Notes: generated by a model from the letters alone, not told the origin. Shown: positions 19,396-30,179, numbered from the stretch's first letter. The stretch: 64,000 bases of DNA from Conchocele bisecta (GCA_029237695.1 JAQRGA010000040.1:558001-622000); one strand, 5' to 3'. Made by a program: numbers and translations.

Positions 19396-20537
19396 TGGAC
19401 GGTAAGTGGTTCGGGTTCGCCGAGGTGGACATCGAAGTGCCAGAGAACCTGAAGAATAAATTCGAGGAGATGTCGCCCCTATTTATAAACAGGGTTGTTC
19501 GCGAGGAGGAAGTTCCCCAGCACATGATGACATATCTGAGCGCCACAGGCCGGACTCGCGGTGATGGGAAAAAGTTAGTTGGGGCGCTATCGGCTCAGAA
19601 AGTGTTACTGTACGAACCACTATTACGTTGGTATCTCAAACAAGGGTTGGAAGTAACTGGAGTGTATCGCTTATTAAACTACTATTCGGGAAAACCCTTC
19701 AAGTGGTTCGCGGAGGATGTCACAGCAGCTAGACGAACTGGCGATGTAGATAGGAGCAAAGCTGTTGTCGCAAACATAATGAAACTACTCGGTAATTCGT
19801 GTTGTGGGAACATGATAGAAGCTGCGGAAAGACATTTGAATACGACTTACACGAAAGACGAGGAATGTGTTGATAAAATGTTGCGATCAGCCTTTTACGA
19901 TGATTTGACAGAAATAGGAGATGCGTACGAAATATCGAGCAGAAAATCGAAATCATCCGTAAAGCGACTGTTTCACTGTGGGATTGCCGTGTACCAATTG
20001 GCGAAGTTGAGAATGTTGGAGTTTTACTATGATTTTCTAGATAAGTATGTGGATCGGAGCGATTTCGAATTGATACAAATGGACACAGATAGTATGCACA
20101 TAGCGACTAGTGGGAGGGATCTTAAATCATGCATTCGCCCAGAGTTGATGGATGAGTTTATAAAATCAGAACAAAATTGGTTGGCCTGGGATAAGTGGAG
20201 CAGACGTGAACCAGGACTTTTCAAGATGGAATTTCAAGGGGATCGAGCAATCGCGCTATTGAGCAAGTGCTACTTTGTAGAGAAGGTGAGTTTGCCAACC
20301 GGAGTTGAAGGCACGACCAAGCATTCATCCAAAGGAATGAGTAAACGAACGAATAGTGTAGATTGGGACCGGTACAAAACCGCACTCGATGGATATTATG
20401 ATACAGCGGAAAACAGAGGATTCCGCATGAATAATGGAGTTATGAAGACATATTCCCAGCACAAGCTTGGGCTATCCGCCTATTATGACAGGCGGCGCGT
20501 GCTGTCTGATGATATTCATACAGAGCCGCTGATGTAG
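19396..20537 (+). pseudogene. family B DNA polymerase, C-terminal 380 residues
   Basis: Open from the gypsy junction to the natural stop. It contains motif B (KLLGNSCCGN) and motif C (QMDTDSM), plus the terminal KLGLSAYYDRRRV block. It begins at WFGFAEVDIEVPE, which in copy 1 lies at about 4194, so motif A and the exonuclease are missing. Unlike copy 1 it has no nonsense codon in this part. Confidence 0.88.
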
Positions 20538-20567
20538 GACGAGAGCCTGACCGACTATGACGACGGA

Positions 20568-20893
20568 CGATCTGGGGGTAGCTGGGTGTCAGAAGGCACC
20601 GCAAGAAGTTCTTCGCGAATCAATCTGGTCACCTCTCCATTCAGTGCGGAGACCACGGTGGGCAGCCTGGTCACCCACTCGGTCGATCGCGTATGAGGGT
20701 CTACAAGCTCTTTGGCATATTGGTGTGCGAACGACCTCTCAGACAGGGTTCGATTGAACCGCTCCACGATCCACTGGTCCCGGTGGATGTTGACGCGGCC
20801 GCGTCTGACAGAAACGTCGTGCTTAGCCAACAGCTGAGAGACCACGCCCATGAACTCGCGGCCGGGATCGACCTGGATAAGATTAGACCATTT
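20568..20893 (-). pseudogene. Polinton integrase fragment
   Basis: Only the stretch from DPGREFMGVVSQLL through IVERFNRTLSE to SALNGEVTRLI remains, joined directly to the last residues (REELLAVPSDTQL). The N-terminal half and the PGELEGG block are deleted. The upstream junction at about 20894 abuts the next gene. It keeps the second catalytic Asp and the Glu of the DDE set but lacks the first Asp. Confidence 0.8.
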
Positions 20894-20901
20894 GAGAGGT
20901 A

Positions 20902-21234
20902 TCAAGCTTGCGCGTGTCCATCGTATGCGAGGTATTCTAGTACGGCGAACAATCTCCAACATACCTTCGCCAGATCGTCAGGTAACTGCGTCGTCGATAC
21001 TAAACCGTTGTTGGAAGTTTCGCTGCAGCTGCCGGTTAGGTGACAGCTCGGGAGCGGGAACTCGGAGGAATCTAACATTCGCTTTGCGAAAATGGTGGCC
21101 GTTTTTTTGTCCTCGCGCCATGTCTCTAGAGATTCTTGGGCCAGATGTATCAGACCCTTTGCGCCAGCTAAACGGTGTTTAAGTGCCGTGTAGCCTACAT
21201 CAATTAGAGCAAAATAAAGCTCGTCAACTAACAT
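20902..21234 (-). CDS. conserved Polinton small protein, unknown function
   Basis: A 110-residue relative of 6442-6795 with the same ends, starting MLVDELYFALIDVGYTALKH. The 15-bp iteration of copy 1 is absent. The frame is open, but the C-terminus is at the deletion junction with the integrase fragment. Confidence 0.55.
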   Translation of the reverse strand: MLVDELYFALIDVGYTALKHRLAGAKGLIHLAQESLETWREDKKTATIFAKRMLDSSEFPLPSCHLTGSCSETSNNGLVSTTQLPDDLAKVCWRLFAVLEYLAYDGHAQA

Positions 21235-21267
21235 CGTTCTATATATATATATATTATTTAAGTTTTT

Positions 21268-21720
21268 TTAAAATAATGATTTGTTATTGCTTTTGATTAT
21301 TGCTTTTCCAATATAGTAGCTGACGAGACCCACTGCAGCTATCCCCACGACGACGAACGCGATCTCGCGGTCTTTTTGGGCCTCTGACGGTACATAGAAA
21401 TCTGAAAGTTGGGGATCGGGATCCAGCGGTGCGAGAATTTTCTGCGGATATGCCAACTTGTACTCGCGCATGGATTCGACGACGTTCTGGAAAGTTTGCA
21501 CGGCGTGATTCTCGAGGCGAAGCTCTTCGTTGATCCAGTCCACACGGTTGGTTCGTTTTTCCGCCCATGCTTCCTTTGCGCTATTAAATTGTTCTACAGC
21601 TAAATCGTGACGCTTTTTCTCCTCATCCGAGTTTCACAGGCTCGAGAATAAATAGTTGCTACCGCTGAACGACAATGCGTTCGCCAACGCACCACCTATT
21701 ATCGTTGCGACCGCACTAGT
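21268..21720 (-). pseudogene. two-membrane-segment small protein (frameshifted)
   Basis: The C-terminal 91 residues (from MDWINEELRLENHAVQ, with VVGIAAVGLVSYYIGKAI) align with 6855-7140. The N-terminal part lies in another frame upstream and its start region near 21720 is altered. Only one unit of the 13-bp C-terminal repeat is left. Confidence 0.6.
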
Positions 21721-21723
21721 GAT

Positions 21724-21957
21724 TTATTTCCATATATTAACAGGTAGAATTCCAGCTTTAATTAGATAATCTCGAGTCTCAAAAGCGGCCGCTACATCTA
21801 AGGTCACGAGACCTACGTCTCTCAAAGTCATGTCCAATGTTGGAGAGGGCCCTCCGAAGACCATCTTTGATAGTCGAGCAAACCCGATACTGAGACCCGA
21901 TATCACCACGGCATGATAAACCGCATTCACGATCATTTTACCATTGTTTTCAGCCAT
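21724..21957 (-). CDS. small hydrophobic protein, 77 residues
   Basis: Relative of 8132-8347, starting MAENNGKMIVNAVYHAVVIS. The C-terminus (YLIKAGILPVNIWK) shows the sequence that the insertion interrupted in copy 1. No family recognised. Confidence 0.5.
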   Translation of the reverse strand: MAENNGKMIVNAVYHAVVISGLSIGFARLSKMVFGGPSPTLDMTLRDVGLVTLDVAAAFETRDYLIKAGILPVNIWK

Positions 21958-21962
21958 TATAT

Positions 21963-22512
21963 TTATTGCATATAAAAGGGATAGTGATTAATGTTTAAAT
22001 GGGGCGCAATCGGTTTCGTAACTTTCTTCGGAACCACCTTCAATACTGTTATCGGTTGTTTTGAAAGGTAGTTCCACACACATAGGGTGCCCACAACTGT
22101 CAGAACCCCACCAACAACCCACGGGATGATTTCTATGTAATAGGGGGTAGGAGCTACAGCAACAGCTGTCTTCGGATGAACCCCCAATTGCGATTGGGGT
22201 TCCTGAGCTGGAGCGGCTGGAACAGCAATCGGGGATTGCAACGACTGTTTGGCCTCTCGAAGCTCGGCGAGAATTTTATCTTGCTTAACTTTTCGGGTGG
22301 CAGCCGCTGCCCGCCCAGCTGCCTGTCTTTTTTTGTTTTTTTTTGTGTCGTGCAACCTGATTCAACAGTGTTTAGGGCTCCTGTGGAGCTTGTTCATCCA
22401 ACCGCACCTGTGCAGTTGGGGGAGCAATCGGGTTCATCCAATCTCGATTGGGAGTTGGAGCAATCGGGGATTGCGGTTCCGTCACTCTCACAGGCGCGTC
22501 TTGTGTCATCAT
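21963..22512 (-). pseudogene. coiled-coil/membrane protein with palindrome-expanded linker
   Basis: The start is MMTQDAPVRVTEP. A block of about 100 bases rich in CCAAT/ATTGG palindromes (22380-22475) follows, ending in TAA. The main frame (21963-22355) continues with RQAAGRAAAATRK, a linker with two more palindromes (22182-22199, 22225-22239) and a membrane segment (IIPWVVGGVLTVVGTLCVWN). The tail ends PFYMQ. Copy 1 lacks the 100-base block at this point. Confidence 0.6.
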
Positions 22513-23211
22513 TTTCTGAGCTTATAGTTCGTGGGCATATATGTCCAAATTGACAGTGCTTAGCCGTGGTCAACGCGGTTGTCAGCGGAGCTAAGTACAT
22601 TCCAAACTTGTGATAAATTGAGCAGCAGGCTGTTCTAAGAGTGTGTCCTACAAAAGGGTCAGTCTCTATATCACCAATCAACCTCGCGGTGTCAGATATA
22701 GGGAGAATTGCACTGACAGCGGTAGCGTACAAATGAATAACCGCCGATCCAAGAGTTTTCGTCATCTCTGCCCCCAATTCAGATTCGTATCGCGCATACA
22801 TTGTATCAACCTCGACATCTGACATCTTGTCACCTGACAAACTGAAAGACGCCGACCGAAATACCGCTCCGATTGTCCTCCAGCAACCAGCGCAGCTAGC
22901 CGCTCGCGTCGCGTCGTGTTTTCATTTTCTTTGAGGACCGTATCGGCAGTCGTGCCATCTTTCAGGAAAGATATTGTGTCGGTTCCTACAGTTTCTTTTG
23001 GGAAAGATGTCGTGTCGGCAGTCGACACGACTGTCTCTTCCATTAGCTGATCGAGAAGTTCGTCGCAGTTAATTATATTATTTTTAATAATTAGTACTAT
23101 TCTGACTAGCCTCATTAGTCTAACATTTTGCCAAGCGCACCACCCGATACTTATGATCACCGTTATGCTCGCAACAAAGCTCGCAGCGGAGCAACAAATT
23201 GATTCCCACAT
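22394..23211 (-). pseudogene. membrane-anchored Thr-rich protein (frameshifted)
   Basis: The start MWESICCSAASFVASITVII gives a membrane segment at residues 12-35, followed by the variable Thr-rich stalk and RRERLAALVAGGQS. The frame changes near 22840 and the C-terminal half (EMTKTLGSAVIHLYATAVS) continues in another frame toward 22640. The stalk differs strongly from copy 1 in sequence and length. Confidence 0.6.
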
Positions 23212-23340
23212 TGTTAACCATTGTTCAGCATTTGTTCAACATTTCTTAAGTATTTGTTAAGCCTTGTTCAGCAATTGCTCCTGATTGTTAAGCATTTGCT
23301 CAGCAGTTACTAACGAGCGTTAAGCAATTGCTTATTACTA
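23212..23340. repeat. iteron-like repeats, copy 2
   Basis: Repeats of gttcagcattt / gttaagcattt type, fewer than in copy 1 (9590-9778), in the same intergenic position. They end with AGCAATTGCTT palindromes. Confidence 0.6.
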
Positions 23341-23349
23341 TGTAATTAA

Positions 23350-24011
23350 TTAATTGATAACTTCGTAAGCAGTTGGTTGATCAGTCAATAGCAGAAGCTT
23401 GGCGTGCTTAGTTTCCAAAAGTATCTGTCGAACCTCCAGGCGCTCCTCGCGCGTTGGGATAACGTCGTTCTCTTGAAGACAGTCGTCGAATGAGTCTCGG
23501 TCCTTGCAATGAAATAGGGCGACACATTTCGTTTGCTCGCGCTGATCCTTGAGAACGGCGTTGTACTTCTGAGTGGAGATCCATACATTTTGCCTCGCAT
23601 GGCGGCCAGAAAATGCTAGCTCGGAGAGCATGTCCTTCTTTTTGGTCATCGCCGCCTTGGCCGAGCAGTCGTCAATCACGTATAGGGTGGGCTCGCCCTG
23701 AAATATTTGGTATAGACCACGCAGCCAATCGTGAAGCCTGTCGCCATGGTCAATAACGTATACCTCAGGGTCGGTCCATATCCACGGGCGTCGCTGATAA
23801 GTCTCGTTGTGCCGCACAGTGGGACACAGGATCACAATGTGTCGAATTTATCGCGGTAGGACCCCTCGAGCAAGTCGAGGACGAAAACCGTTTTTCCACA
23901 TCCTGTCTGCCCACATATTATGGCAGAGTGGGCATCACAAACTTTATTTTTATTTAAATCTTTAGAATTATTTTTTATTTAATCAGTAGAGTGCTGAGAC
24001 GTATCGACCAT
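23350..24011 (-). pseudogene. FtsK/A32-like packaging ATPase (two breaks)
   Basis: The main frame (23350-23835) holds Walker B (LYVIDDCSAKAA) and a complete C-terminal part through SGRHARQNVWISTQKYNAV and KLLLLTDQPTAYEVIN. The Walker A part (GQTGCGKT) lies in another frame just upstream. A frameshift at about 23840 and an AT-rich insertion of about 50 bases at 23937-23988 separate it from the start at 24011. Between the two copies every part of the gene is represented, but neither copy is whole. Confidence 0.85.
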
Positions 24012-25273
24012 CTTCGATGTTGAGTTGTGCGTCTGTGATTATTTATAAGTACACGTACAATGCGCCAGCTCCATCCGCCTCTTTGGTTATCTGGATCGTC
24101 ACACTTGGCGTTCTCAACTTGGCGTCCACTACCGTGCATTTGGTCGTCGTGGCTGGCTCGCATGTCTAGCCATAACGCGTACTTGGAAGTCAGGAACTGT
24201 GCGAGGGAGACGTCCGAGAGCTGCAGGTCTTTAGCAACCGCGGCAACCTCCGGGGTGCGCTTAGAGCCGGCAGCAAACTGCTTTCTGGCTTCTTCCCACT
24301 GCTGGTGCACGCGAAGACCCTGGCTGTAGAGTTGATTGGGAACTCCGTCGATCGTCACCTCGACCTTCGTGATTTTGGGGTTATAGAATTTGTCGCTTTT
24401 TCTAGCCCCGAGCGCGAACCGACCCTCCTCGAGCAGCACCAGTATACCTTTCATCGAGCGGGCGGGTACATTGACGTTAATATTCCACAATGTGTCGCTT
24501 TTGTCTTTCGTCATCTTGCGGTGACGAAGAACTCGGTCGTAAAGTATGGCTACGCGTCCGGCGTACTGGGCTCTAATCAATCGCGCTAGTTCGGGCATCG
24601 TGACCATGTCGTACTCCAACGAAACATTATCGATCGTTTTCGTCGATGTCATGTCGGTGGCTATGAGAACTCGGCGGTAGTCGTTGAACGTTAGTTCGTA
24701 TTCGAGGCGGTCAGCCAACGCGCTCTGATAGTAGGGCATGTGACTCTCCAGCAACTCAAAGTCGAGCGGGATGTACAAGCGGTTGCCGTAAGCGCCCGCG
24801 ACCGCGTTGTCGCTCGCGTTGTTATCTGCCTTGTTACCAGCCCCGATTCTAAGTCTGGTTACGTTCTTATTTTTGCTGGTGTCAATACCCTGATAGACCG
24901 CGTTTTCGCGCTCTTGCGCCGTCTTCCACAGGTCCTGATAGCAATGGTAGACGTCGCTGTCGTCGATCGACATCACCTCATTACCAGAAATCTTTATCAT
25001 GGTCTTCTTGACGATGGCGCGACCCAGGTTCTGAACGACGGTTCGGTCCACGCCTGTCGACGTCAGCGAAATTGTGAAAGCGAGGCAAACAGTCCCCGGC
25101 ACAATGACGTCGTTAGCTCCGAGGTTGGGAAAGCGGGCCAAGAGCTGCTGGTTCTGGTCGATCGTCGATGGGTTGTTCGTAATAACGACGCTTTGTCTCA
25201 CGCCTTTCGCCCCAAGGGGCTCCCGCAGTCTGCGGTATGGATTGAGTTTGCGGCCGTATTGACTCGAAGACAT
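23975..25273 (-). CDS. major capsid protein, Polinton hexon-like, best-preserved copy
   Basis: A 432-residue open frame from MSSSQYGRKLNPYRRL. Conserved blocks are PLGAKGVRQSVVITNNPSTI, GRAIVKKTMIKISGNEVMS, YIPLDFELLESHMPYYQSAL, LEYELTFNDY, LEYDMVTMPELARLIR and NVNVPARSMKGIL. It forms the capsid shell by analogy with Polinton and adintovirus double jelly-roll proteins. The last 30 residues differ from copy 1 because of a small deletion near 24105, so the native end is likely near 24050. It is slightly shorter than many Polinton MCPs. It is divergent from the Ala-Pro-linker gene across about 25-70 bases. Confidence 0.82.
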   Translation of the reverse strand: MSSSQYGRKLNPYRRLREPLGAKGVRQSVVITNNPSTIDQNQQLLARFPNLGANDVIVPGTVCLAFTISLTSTGVDRTVVQNLGRAIVKKTMIKISGNEVMSIDDSDVYHCYQDLWKTAQERENAVYQGIDTSKNKNVTRLRIGAGNKADNNASDNAVAGAYGNRLYIPLDFELLESHMPYYQSALADRLEYELTFNDYRRVLIATDMTSTKTIDNVSLEYDMVTMPELARLIRAQYAGRVAILYDRVLRHRKMTKDKSDTLWNINVNVPARSMKGILVLLEEGRFALGARKSDKFYNPKITKVEVTIDGVPNQLYSQGLRVHQQWEEARKQFAAGSKRTPEVAAVAKDLQLSDVSLAQFLTSKYALWLDMRASHDDQMHGSGRQVENAKCDDPDNQRGGWSWRIVRVLINNHRRTTQHRRWSIRLSTLLIK

Positions 25274-25297
25274 ATTTAAATACTATATTAAACCCGT

Positions 25298-26429
25298 ATG
25301 TTTTTTTCTTTTAATACATCGTTAACATTGGAGGATGACGATATGGAAGAATTCGGCCGAGACGATTATCTCGATGATGATGACATCGGCGATGACATCG
25401 ATGATGACATCGATGCCGAAACGCCCTTCATAGAGACTCCAGTTCCAATTCGTGTATTGGGGGAAATAGGTGGCGCTACCGGCACCATTTGTCTAAGTCA
25501 GGAATTAGTCAGCTGTAGACGACTACTACAACATTTTGTCAGAAAAAAGGTGAGGTGAAGTCGGCCGCGACTACTCCAAGTTCGAATTGGATATGAAGGG
25601 TAAGTTGCGACTAAAAGCATCAAATATCCCGATCGTTAATATGAGGACCGGAAAACCCCTAGCGTTGAACACCATTGCCGGAAACAGAGGCGGTGGCCAA
25701 ATCGTAAAGGACGAACTCGGATTCGCAAATTGGAAGCGTGGTAAAACAATTATGCCGGCCCGAGCTGTAGAGGCCCTACAGTCTACCGACGAAACGATGA
25801 CGAAGACGGCCGCCGCGATAGAAACTATCTAGCTCAGCTAGATCACTCGAGTAGCCACCGACGCTATTCACACAATGGAGCTCAACGAAAGCGAGATAGA
25901 TGGAATACTTAGCATGATGGATGACCCACCGTTACCTCTTCGTGAACTCCGAGGCCTCGATAAGGCTATTTAAACGGTCCGGGGTGAATTAGTCAATAAC
26001 CTCTCCAACGAGGAGACGACACTCAGTGAGCGACTTCGCAATCTGTTCAGAGAGCAGGGCGTCACAATAGTAAGCATCCTCGTAGCTCTCGGCATGACCA
26101 TATCAACCATAGTTCTAGCTATCGAGCTGCTCGTAGGCGGTGTGGCGGCTGCACCCGCGCCAGCACCCGCGCCAGCACCCGCGCCATCCGGCGGAGCAAA
26201 GGAGTGGGCAAAAAAGCATATAAAAGCCCTCGCCAGTCTCCTGGCTATAGATGCCGGAAAGGCGGAAGCCGCGCTGCCTGGGTTGATCGGGAGTGTCGTA
26301 TCCTACTTGTTATCTATATTATCAAAAACAGCCGGATGGCTCGCCGAAAATATTTGGGCTTTAATCGTGGCGATTGCCGGTCTTCTACTTTTCTCCGCCC
26401 GAGAGTTCCTAAAACCAAAGCGCGAGTAG
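25298..26429 (+). pseudogene. Ala-Pro-linker membrane protein (multiply broken)
   Basis: The acidic N-terminus (RDDYLDDDDIGDDIDDDI) is followed by a TGA at about 25556, more stops near 25830 and 25970, and a deletion in the coiled-coil part. The C-terminal piece (26094-26429) keeps the hydrophobic segment, an (Ala-Pro)n linker and the two terminal helices, ending EFLKPKRE. A palindrome (25445-25460) lies in the N-terminal coding part. The last 21 bases overlap the end of gene P on the other strand. Confidence 0.65.
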
Positions 26430-27812
26430 TACGATCTCCACGAGGGCGACGACGAGCCCTAATTTCTCCTCCTCGTGGGTTGTATTTCCCGCTCCTGTTC
26501 CAATTAGTGAATTGGGGGAACTGGTGGGACTTGATGAGACACTAGTTCCCGCTCCTGTTCCAATTCTTCCAATCGCAATTGGATTGGGGGAACTTGATGG
26601 TGTGCTTCGTGGTGTGGTGGGTGCTTGCGGTTTTATGAAATCACTTCCATTTACAACTCCACTCCCCACCGTCTTGGGGGTGCGCTTGATGATATCCGCG
26701 TTCACGTTACCGTTGTGGCCGATTTTTCGATTGGCGGTGGCGATTACTATCTGATTATTGTAACCGTCAACCGGGTCGTCTCGTAGTATCATATTGCTCG
26801 GCGCCATATAACTACCTATTCCAAATACATAGTCTACTGGGGTGCTGGCATTCTGCAAAACATCTTGATACCGCCTGATCGCATCCGGGAGGTCCACCGG
26901 TTTGTTTATTGCGTCCTCGACATTTGCCAAGAACTGTTTTTGAGCGTCAAACGCCTTCCCGTCTCCTATTATAGAACTGAGCTCTTACGCTTGTGCGCCG
27001 AGGATGGCCCAGACGTACGTGCGAATGGAGTCGTTGAGGCGGGTAACTCCAGCCCTGGTGAACCCCTTCCCCCTATCCAAAATGAAAGTCCCACAACCAA
27101 CCGATCTCGACGTGTTCGCTTTGTTTTATGTAGTCGATTTAATATTCAAGACGTCCATACACCTGGCAAAACTACATGATGTTGGTGGGTCATTTAGTAT
27201 ATATGTCATGCTGGTAGGACTAAAAACCCCAAGACATGGGTCCGTTATGATGATACCATTTCTAAATATATTACCTACCCTACCATTTTCAGTAACTGTT
27301 TTCTGTTTCCAGTCGGTATTTTTAGAAATCTGAAATTCATTGCATATTATTTCGTAGGCTTTGGGGTCGTACGGGTTGTATAGAGTGTCCCACCTATCCT
27401 CTTGGGGTGTTTTCACTTGCATCTCTTTGAGAATCCTCCTAATAGTGTAGTAGACGTGAAAAGTATAAACACTTTCGCAGAAAGCGCTCACATTATGCTC
27501 CATGTGGTTTATGTAAGAGACCCCACACCCGGTTGTGGCACACCACACGGCAAATTTTAACTGGTTCTGCCAAAACTGCATCGGTGTTGCTTTCCACGCG
27601 TCTCTGGTTTCTTGGGTAGTAATTTGGGACATCCTCTTATTATCAAATATGTTTGAAAAAGTTGTATCAAATCCGGTGTCTTAGTTTACTCTTATTGTTT
27701 GGTTTATTAGCTTTCTAATTAAGTAGTGGATTCCTACCGTTAAGTAGTACACACCTCCCCCATCGTACTTTGCCTTTGAATTGAAGCTAAATGCCTTGGT
27801 ATTCAACGACAT
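26409..27812 (-). pseudogene. conserved Polinton protein P (broken)
   Basis: The start at 27812 (MSLNTKAFSFNS) is followed by an early stop near 27680. The middle frame (27126-27632) has FWQNQLKFAVWCATTGCGVS and FHVYYTIRRILKEM. The C-terminal frame (26409-26930) has YQDVLQNASTPVDYVFGIGS, MILRDDPVDGYN and a palindrome-bearing Pro/Ser tail ending LALWF. At least two frame breaks. About 470 residues if counted across pieces. Confidence 0.65.
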
Positions 27813-27829
27813 TTTAATCGGAGTTTATT
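27813..27829. promoter_or_regulatory. 17-bp spacer between divergent start codons (copy 2)
   Basis: The spacer tttaatcggagtttatt separates the start codons of gene P and gene A, matching the layout of copies 1 and 3. Confidence 0.55.
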
Positions 27830-28525
27830 ATGTTTGCTACTATCACTAATGTTCAAAAAGAGAGTTGTGAACTTCGGAAGTCAATCGACAACTGCTGCGG
27901 AAAACGCCGGGTAGGCCTCAGATCAATCACCTTTACGGTTGGGTGGCAGAATGTGGGGACGAGCGAAGGGTTTTACTATGTGAAGGATGGACAACAAGTA
28001 GGTGTAAAGCTGCCTCCCGGACTGTGGGGAACAAGACAGCTCATATACTTTGTTTCCACATAGCTTGACGGTATAGTCAACCTCACAGTATCGAAGGCTA
28101 CCGGACTTGCAACAATGACCATCGGCCCAGACAGCCAGATAGTGATCTCCCCGATGTTGGGTATTCAACTCGGGTTAAGAGGGACATACTCCGCGAATAA
28201 AGGCGTGTTTGCCCTCGGGGAGTACGTCGGTGATAACCCGGTGGACTTCGCCTTCACGAAAACTCTCAGGGTTCACCTGGATCGTGTGAACACATCGTAA
28301 AACACATACAACATGGTAGACGGACCTCCCAGCACATTACTGACAACCGTGCAAGCCAGTGATTGTTTCTTAGGGGAGTCTGTGACCTTAGACTTCCCAT
28401 GCCCCGAGATGAAAGTTTTGGAATCGGGACATATCCACGAATTTACGGTCTCTATTCTTGATGATCAAGCGAGAGAGTTAAACAATTATTACCCGATTTC
28501 GGTCGTCCTAGAAATTTCCAATTAA
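27830..28525 (+). pseudogene. gene A: penton/minor-capsid-like protein (broken)
   Basis: The start MFATITNVQKESCELRKSI is followed by a stop at 28061-28063 and by further breaks. The C-terminal frame (28313-28525) has DGPPSTLLTTVQASDCF, GHIHEFTVSILDDQA and the natural end VVLEISN. It shows where gene A ends and gene B begins, which copy 1 has lost. Confidence 0.6.
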
Positions 28526-28573
28526 TTCAAAGAATTAGACTCTTTCGTAATAGAATTATCAATAATATTGAAA

Positions 28574-29626
28574 ATGAGTATATACGGACCAGGTAGTTCT
28601 TCCAATTCCAATCGCGAGTGGGCGAAAGATATAAATTCAAAGAGTCCGAGTAACAACCCAATCGAGATTGGAGCTCCCGACGGATCCAACCCCACAGGTG
28701 ATTGTTTAACTACCGGAAAAACCGTAGCACTGATCAATAGAACTATATCGGCGGCCACGAACGAGATGCATAAGAGTCTACTATCACAACTTAGAGTATA
28801 TGCCCTGGTTGTGACTACACAAACTCGTGAAGAAACACATACAGAACTAAACGAACTAGGCGGGAAAATAACCGAATTTCGGGAAAAGGCCCGGTTGGGG
28901 ATTGAGGGAGTCCAAACGGGTATTGAGAAAGCCCGAGAAGCCCACCAGGCGGCCCTTACGGAGGCTTATGGGGTGTTGCGCTCAGCGGCTCGGACGGGGA
29001 TTGCGGGATTATGAGCCCGAGTCTTTGAATCTATCCGCGCCGTTGATGAATCATTTGTCGCGGTTGATGATAAGCAAATTCGAGTTCGTAAACACGCTCA
29101 CAAAGCACTTGAGGATACCTCTGAAATGGTTCGTGTTGAGGCCCATGCCGCTATCGAGGAGCTTGCCGCATTGTTGGACACATCTGTAGAGCAGTTTAAG
29201 TTATTACACCGCATAAACCCCATCATCACAGTTTGGGCTGAGAAGCGGGGGCCATTAAATGAGGGGGCCTATGAATATTAATTCGGTGCCAAAGCGAGCA
29301 ATAGATATGGGGGATACGTCATGACATCTCCAGGTACACTTCTACGAATGGCGGTCTGTTCGGTTAATGCTAAGGGTAAACCTGTGGGCGCGGTCATCGT
29401 AAATCTCGTACTGGATGTGGAAGATCTGGCGGTTGGAGCAGCTAAACTCGCTGGACAGAGTTCAGGGGTGGTTTTGTTCGCCGGTGACGATCCAATTAGA
29501 CTTTCCGAAGGTAGTGTTATTAACTTTTTTACGGAAATCGCTGACCTAGCCAGTTCTTCCACTGTTGTGACATTGTTGATTGAAATGAATTGGAGAAATT
29601 GGATGATATTGGTTTTGGCGAAATAA
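28574..29626 (+). pseudogene. gene B: fibre-like protein, short shaft (broken)
   Basis: The start MSIYGPGSSSNSN is followed by an in-frame CCAATCGAGATTGG palindrome (28658-28671) not found in copy 1, then the TTGKTVALINRTIS block. One degenerate shaft unit (AHQAALTEAYGVLRSA) precedes a stop at 29012-29014. The helical neck is in another frame, and a TAA at about 29279 precedes the head (29321-29600) with SPGTLLRMAVCSVNAKG and GDDPIRLSEGS. Shaft length matches copy 1 and is much shorter than in copies 3 and 4. Confidence 0.58.
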
Positions 29627-30177
29627 GTTCAGATTTTAGGTTGGAAAATATCGTAGAGATGCAGGATATTCTAAAACGAGAGGGGGAACCTCGGAGGGTA
29701 AATGCTAACACATATAGACGAGCGGCAAACATAGTGGAGGGGGTGAGCATCGTGCTGGCAGCAATTTATATAATGGGTGGGGCCGGAACCGCTGCATTGT
29801 TATCTACAGTCGTGGCAATTCCCATTGCAGGAGGCTTGAGCAGTGTAGCCACTGGGGTGGTACTGCTGTGTATGGCGTTCAGAGTAGTGGGGAGAAAGTT
29901 CGAAAATAAAAGTAGAAAGCACGACAGAATATCGGTTCTCGCGAGGTCTAAGACAAATAGCATCGACGTTATCGTATCCAAAGCGTTGGCCGATAACAAT
30001 ATATCGGACGCTGAATTTGAGTTGGTGGTGGAGGAGATGTCTCGATATGAAGATTTAAAAAATACTATTAGAACGAAGGCACGTGCCACCCTTCCCCAGA
30101 TTGAGAATACTGATCGGGATAAATTTAGGTTAAAACTGGGTGATAAAGTGGGAGGAAAAGTTACAACGCCACCTTGA
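29590..30177 (+). CDS. gene C: two-helix membrane protein (intact)
   Basis: The 195-residue product has the conserved FRLENIVEMQDILKREGE start region, the double hydrophobic segment (MGGAGTAALLSTVVAIPIAG) and the helical tail with KFENKSRKHDRISVLARSK. It is about 40 residues shorter than in copy 1, partly because it lacks the C-terminal palindrome cluster. It overlaps the end of gene B. Confidence 0.7.
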   Translation: MEKLDDIGFGEISSDFRLENIVEMQDILKREGEPRRVNANTYRRAANIVEGVSIVLAAIYIMGGAGTAALLSTVVAIPIAGGLSSVATGVVLLCMAFRVVGRKFENKSRKHDRISVLARSKTNSIDVIVSKALADNNISDAEFELVVEEMSRYEDLKNTIRTKARATLPQIENTDRDKFRLKLGDKVGGKVTTPP

Positions 30178-30179
30178 GT

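Larger units (their letters stand above)
16190..19396 (-). mobile_element. Ty3/gypsy retrotransposon relic, 5' truncated
   Basis: Reading from 19396 down, the order is nucleocapsid zinc knuckles, aspartic protease, reverse transcriptase, RNase H, integrase, which is the Ty3/gypsy order. Gag upstream of the knuckles and the 5' LTR are absent. The sequence passes without a spacer into the polymerase gene of Polinton copy 2 at about 19396. Several frame changes show it is inactive. Confidence 0.88.

Noticed and set aside
16190..19396. Gypsy element as simple nested insertion into copy 2
   Set aside because: The missing left half of copy 2 is not on the other side and the 5' LTR is absent, so a rearrangement or assembly join fits better.
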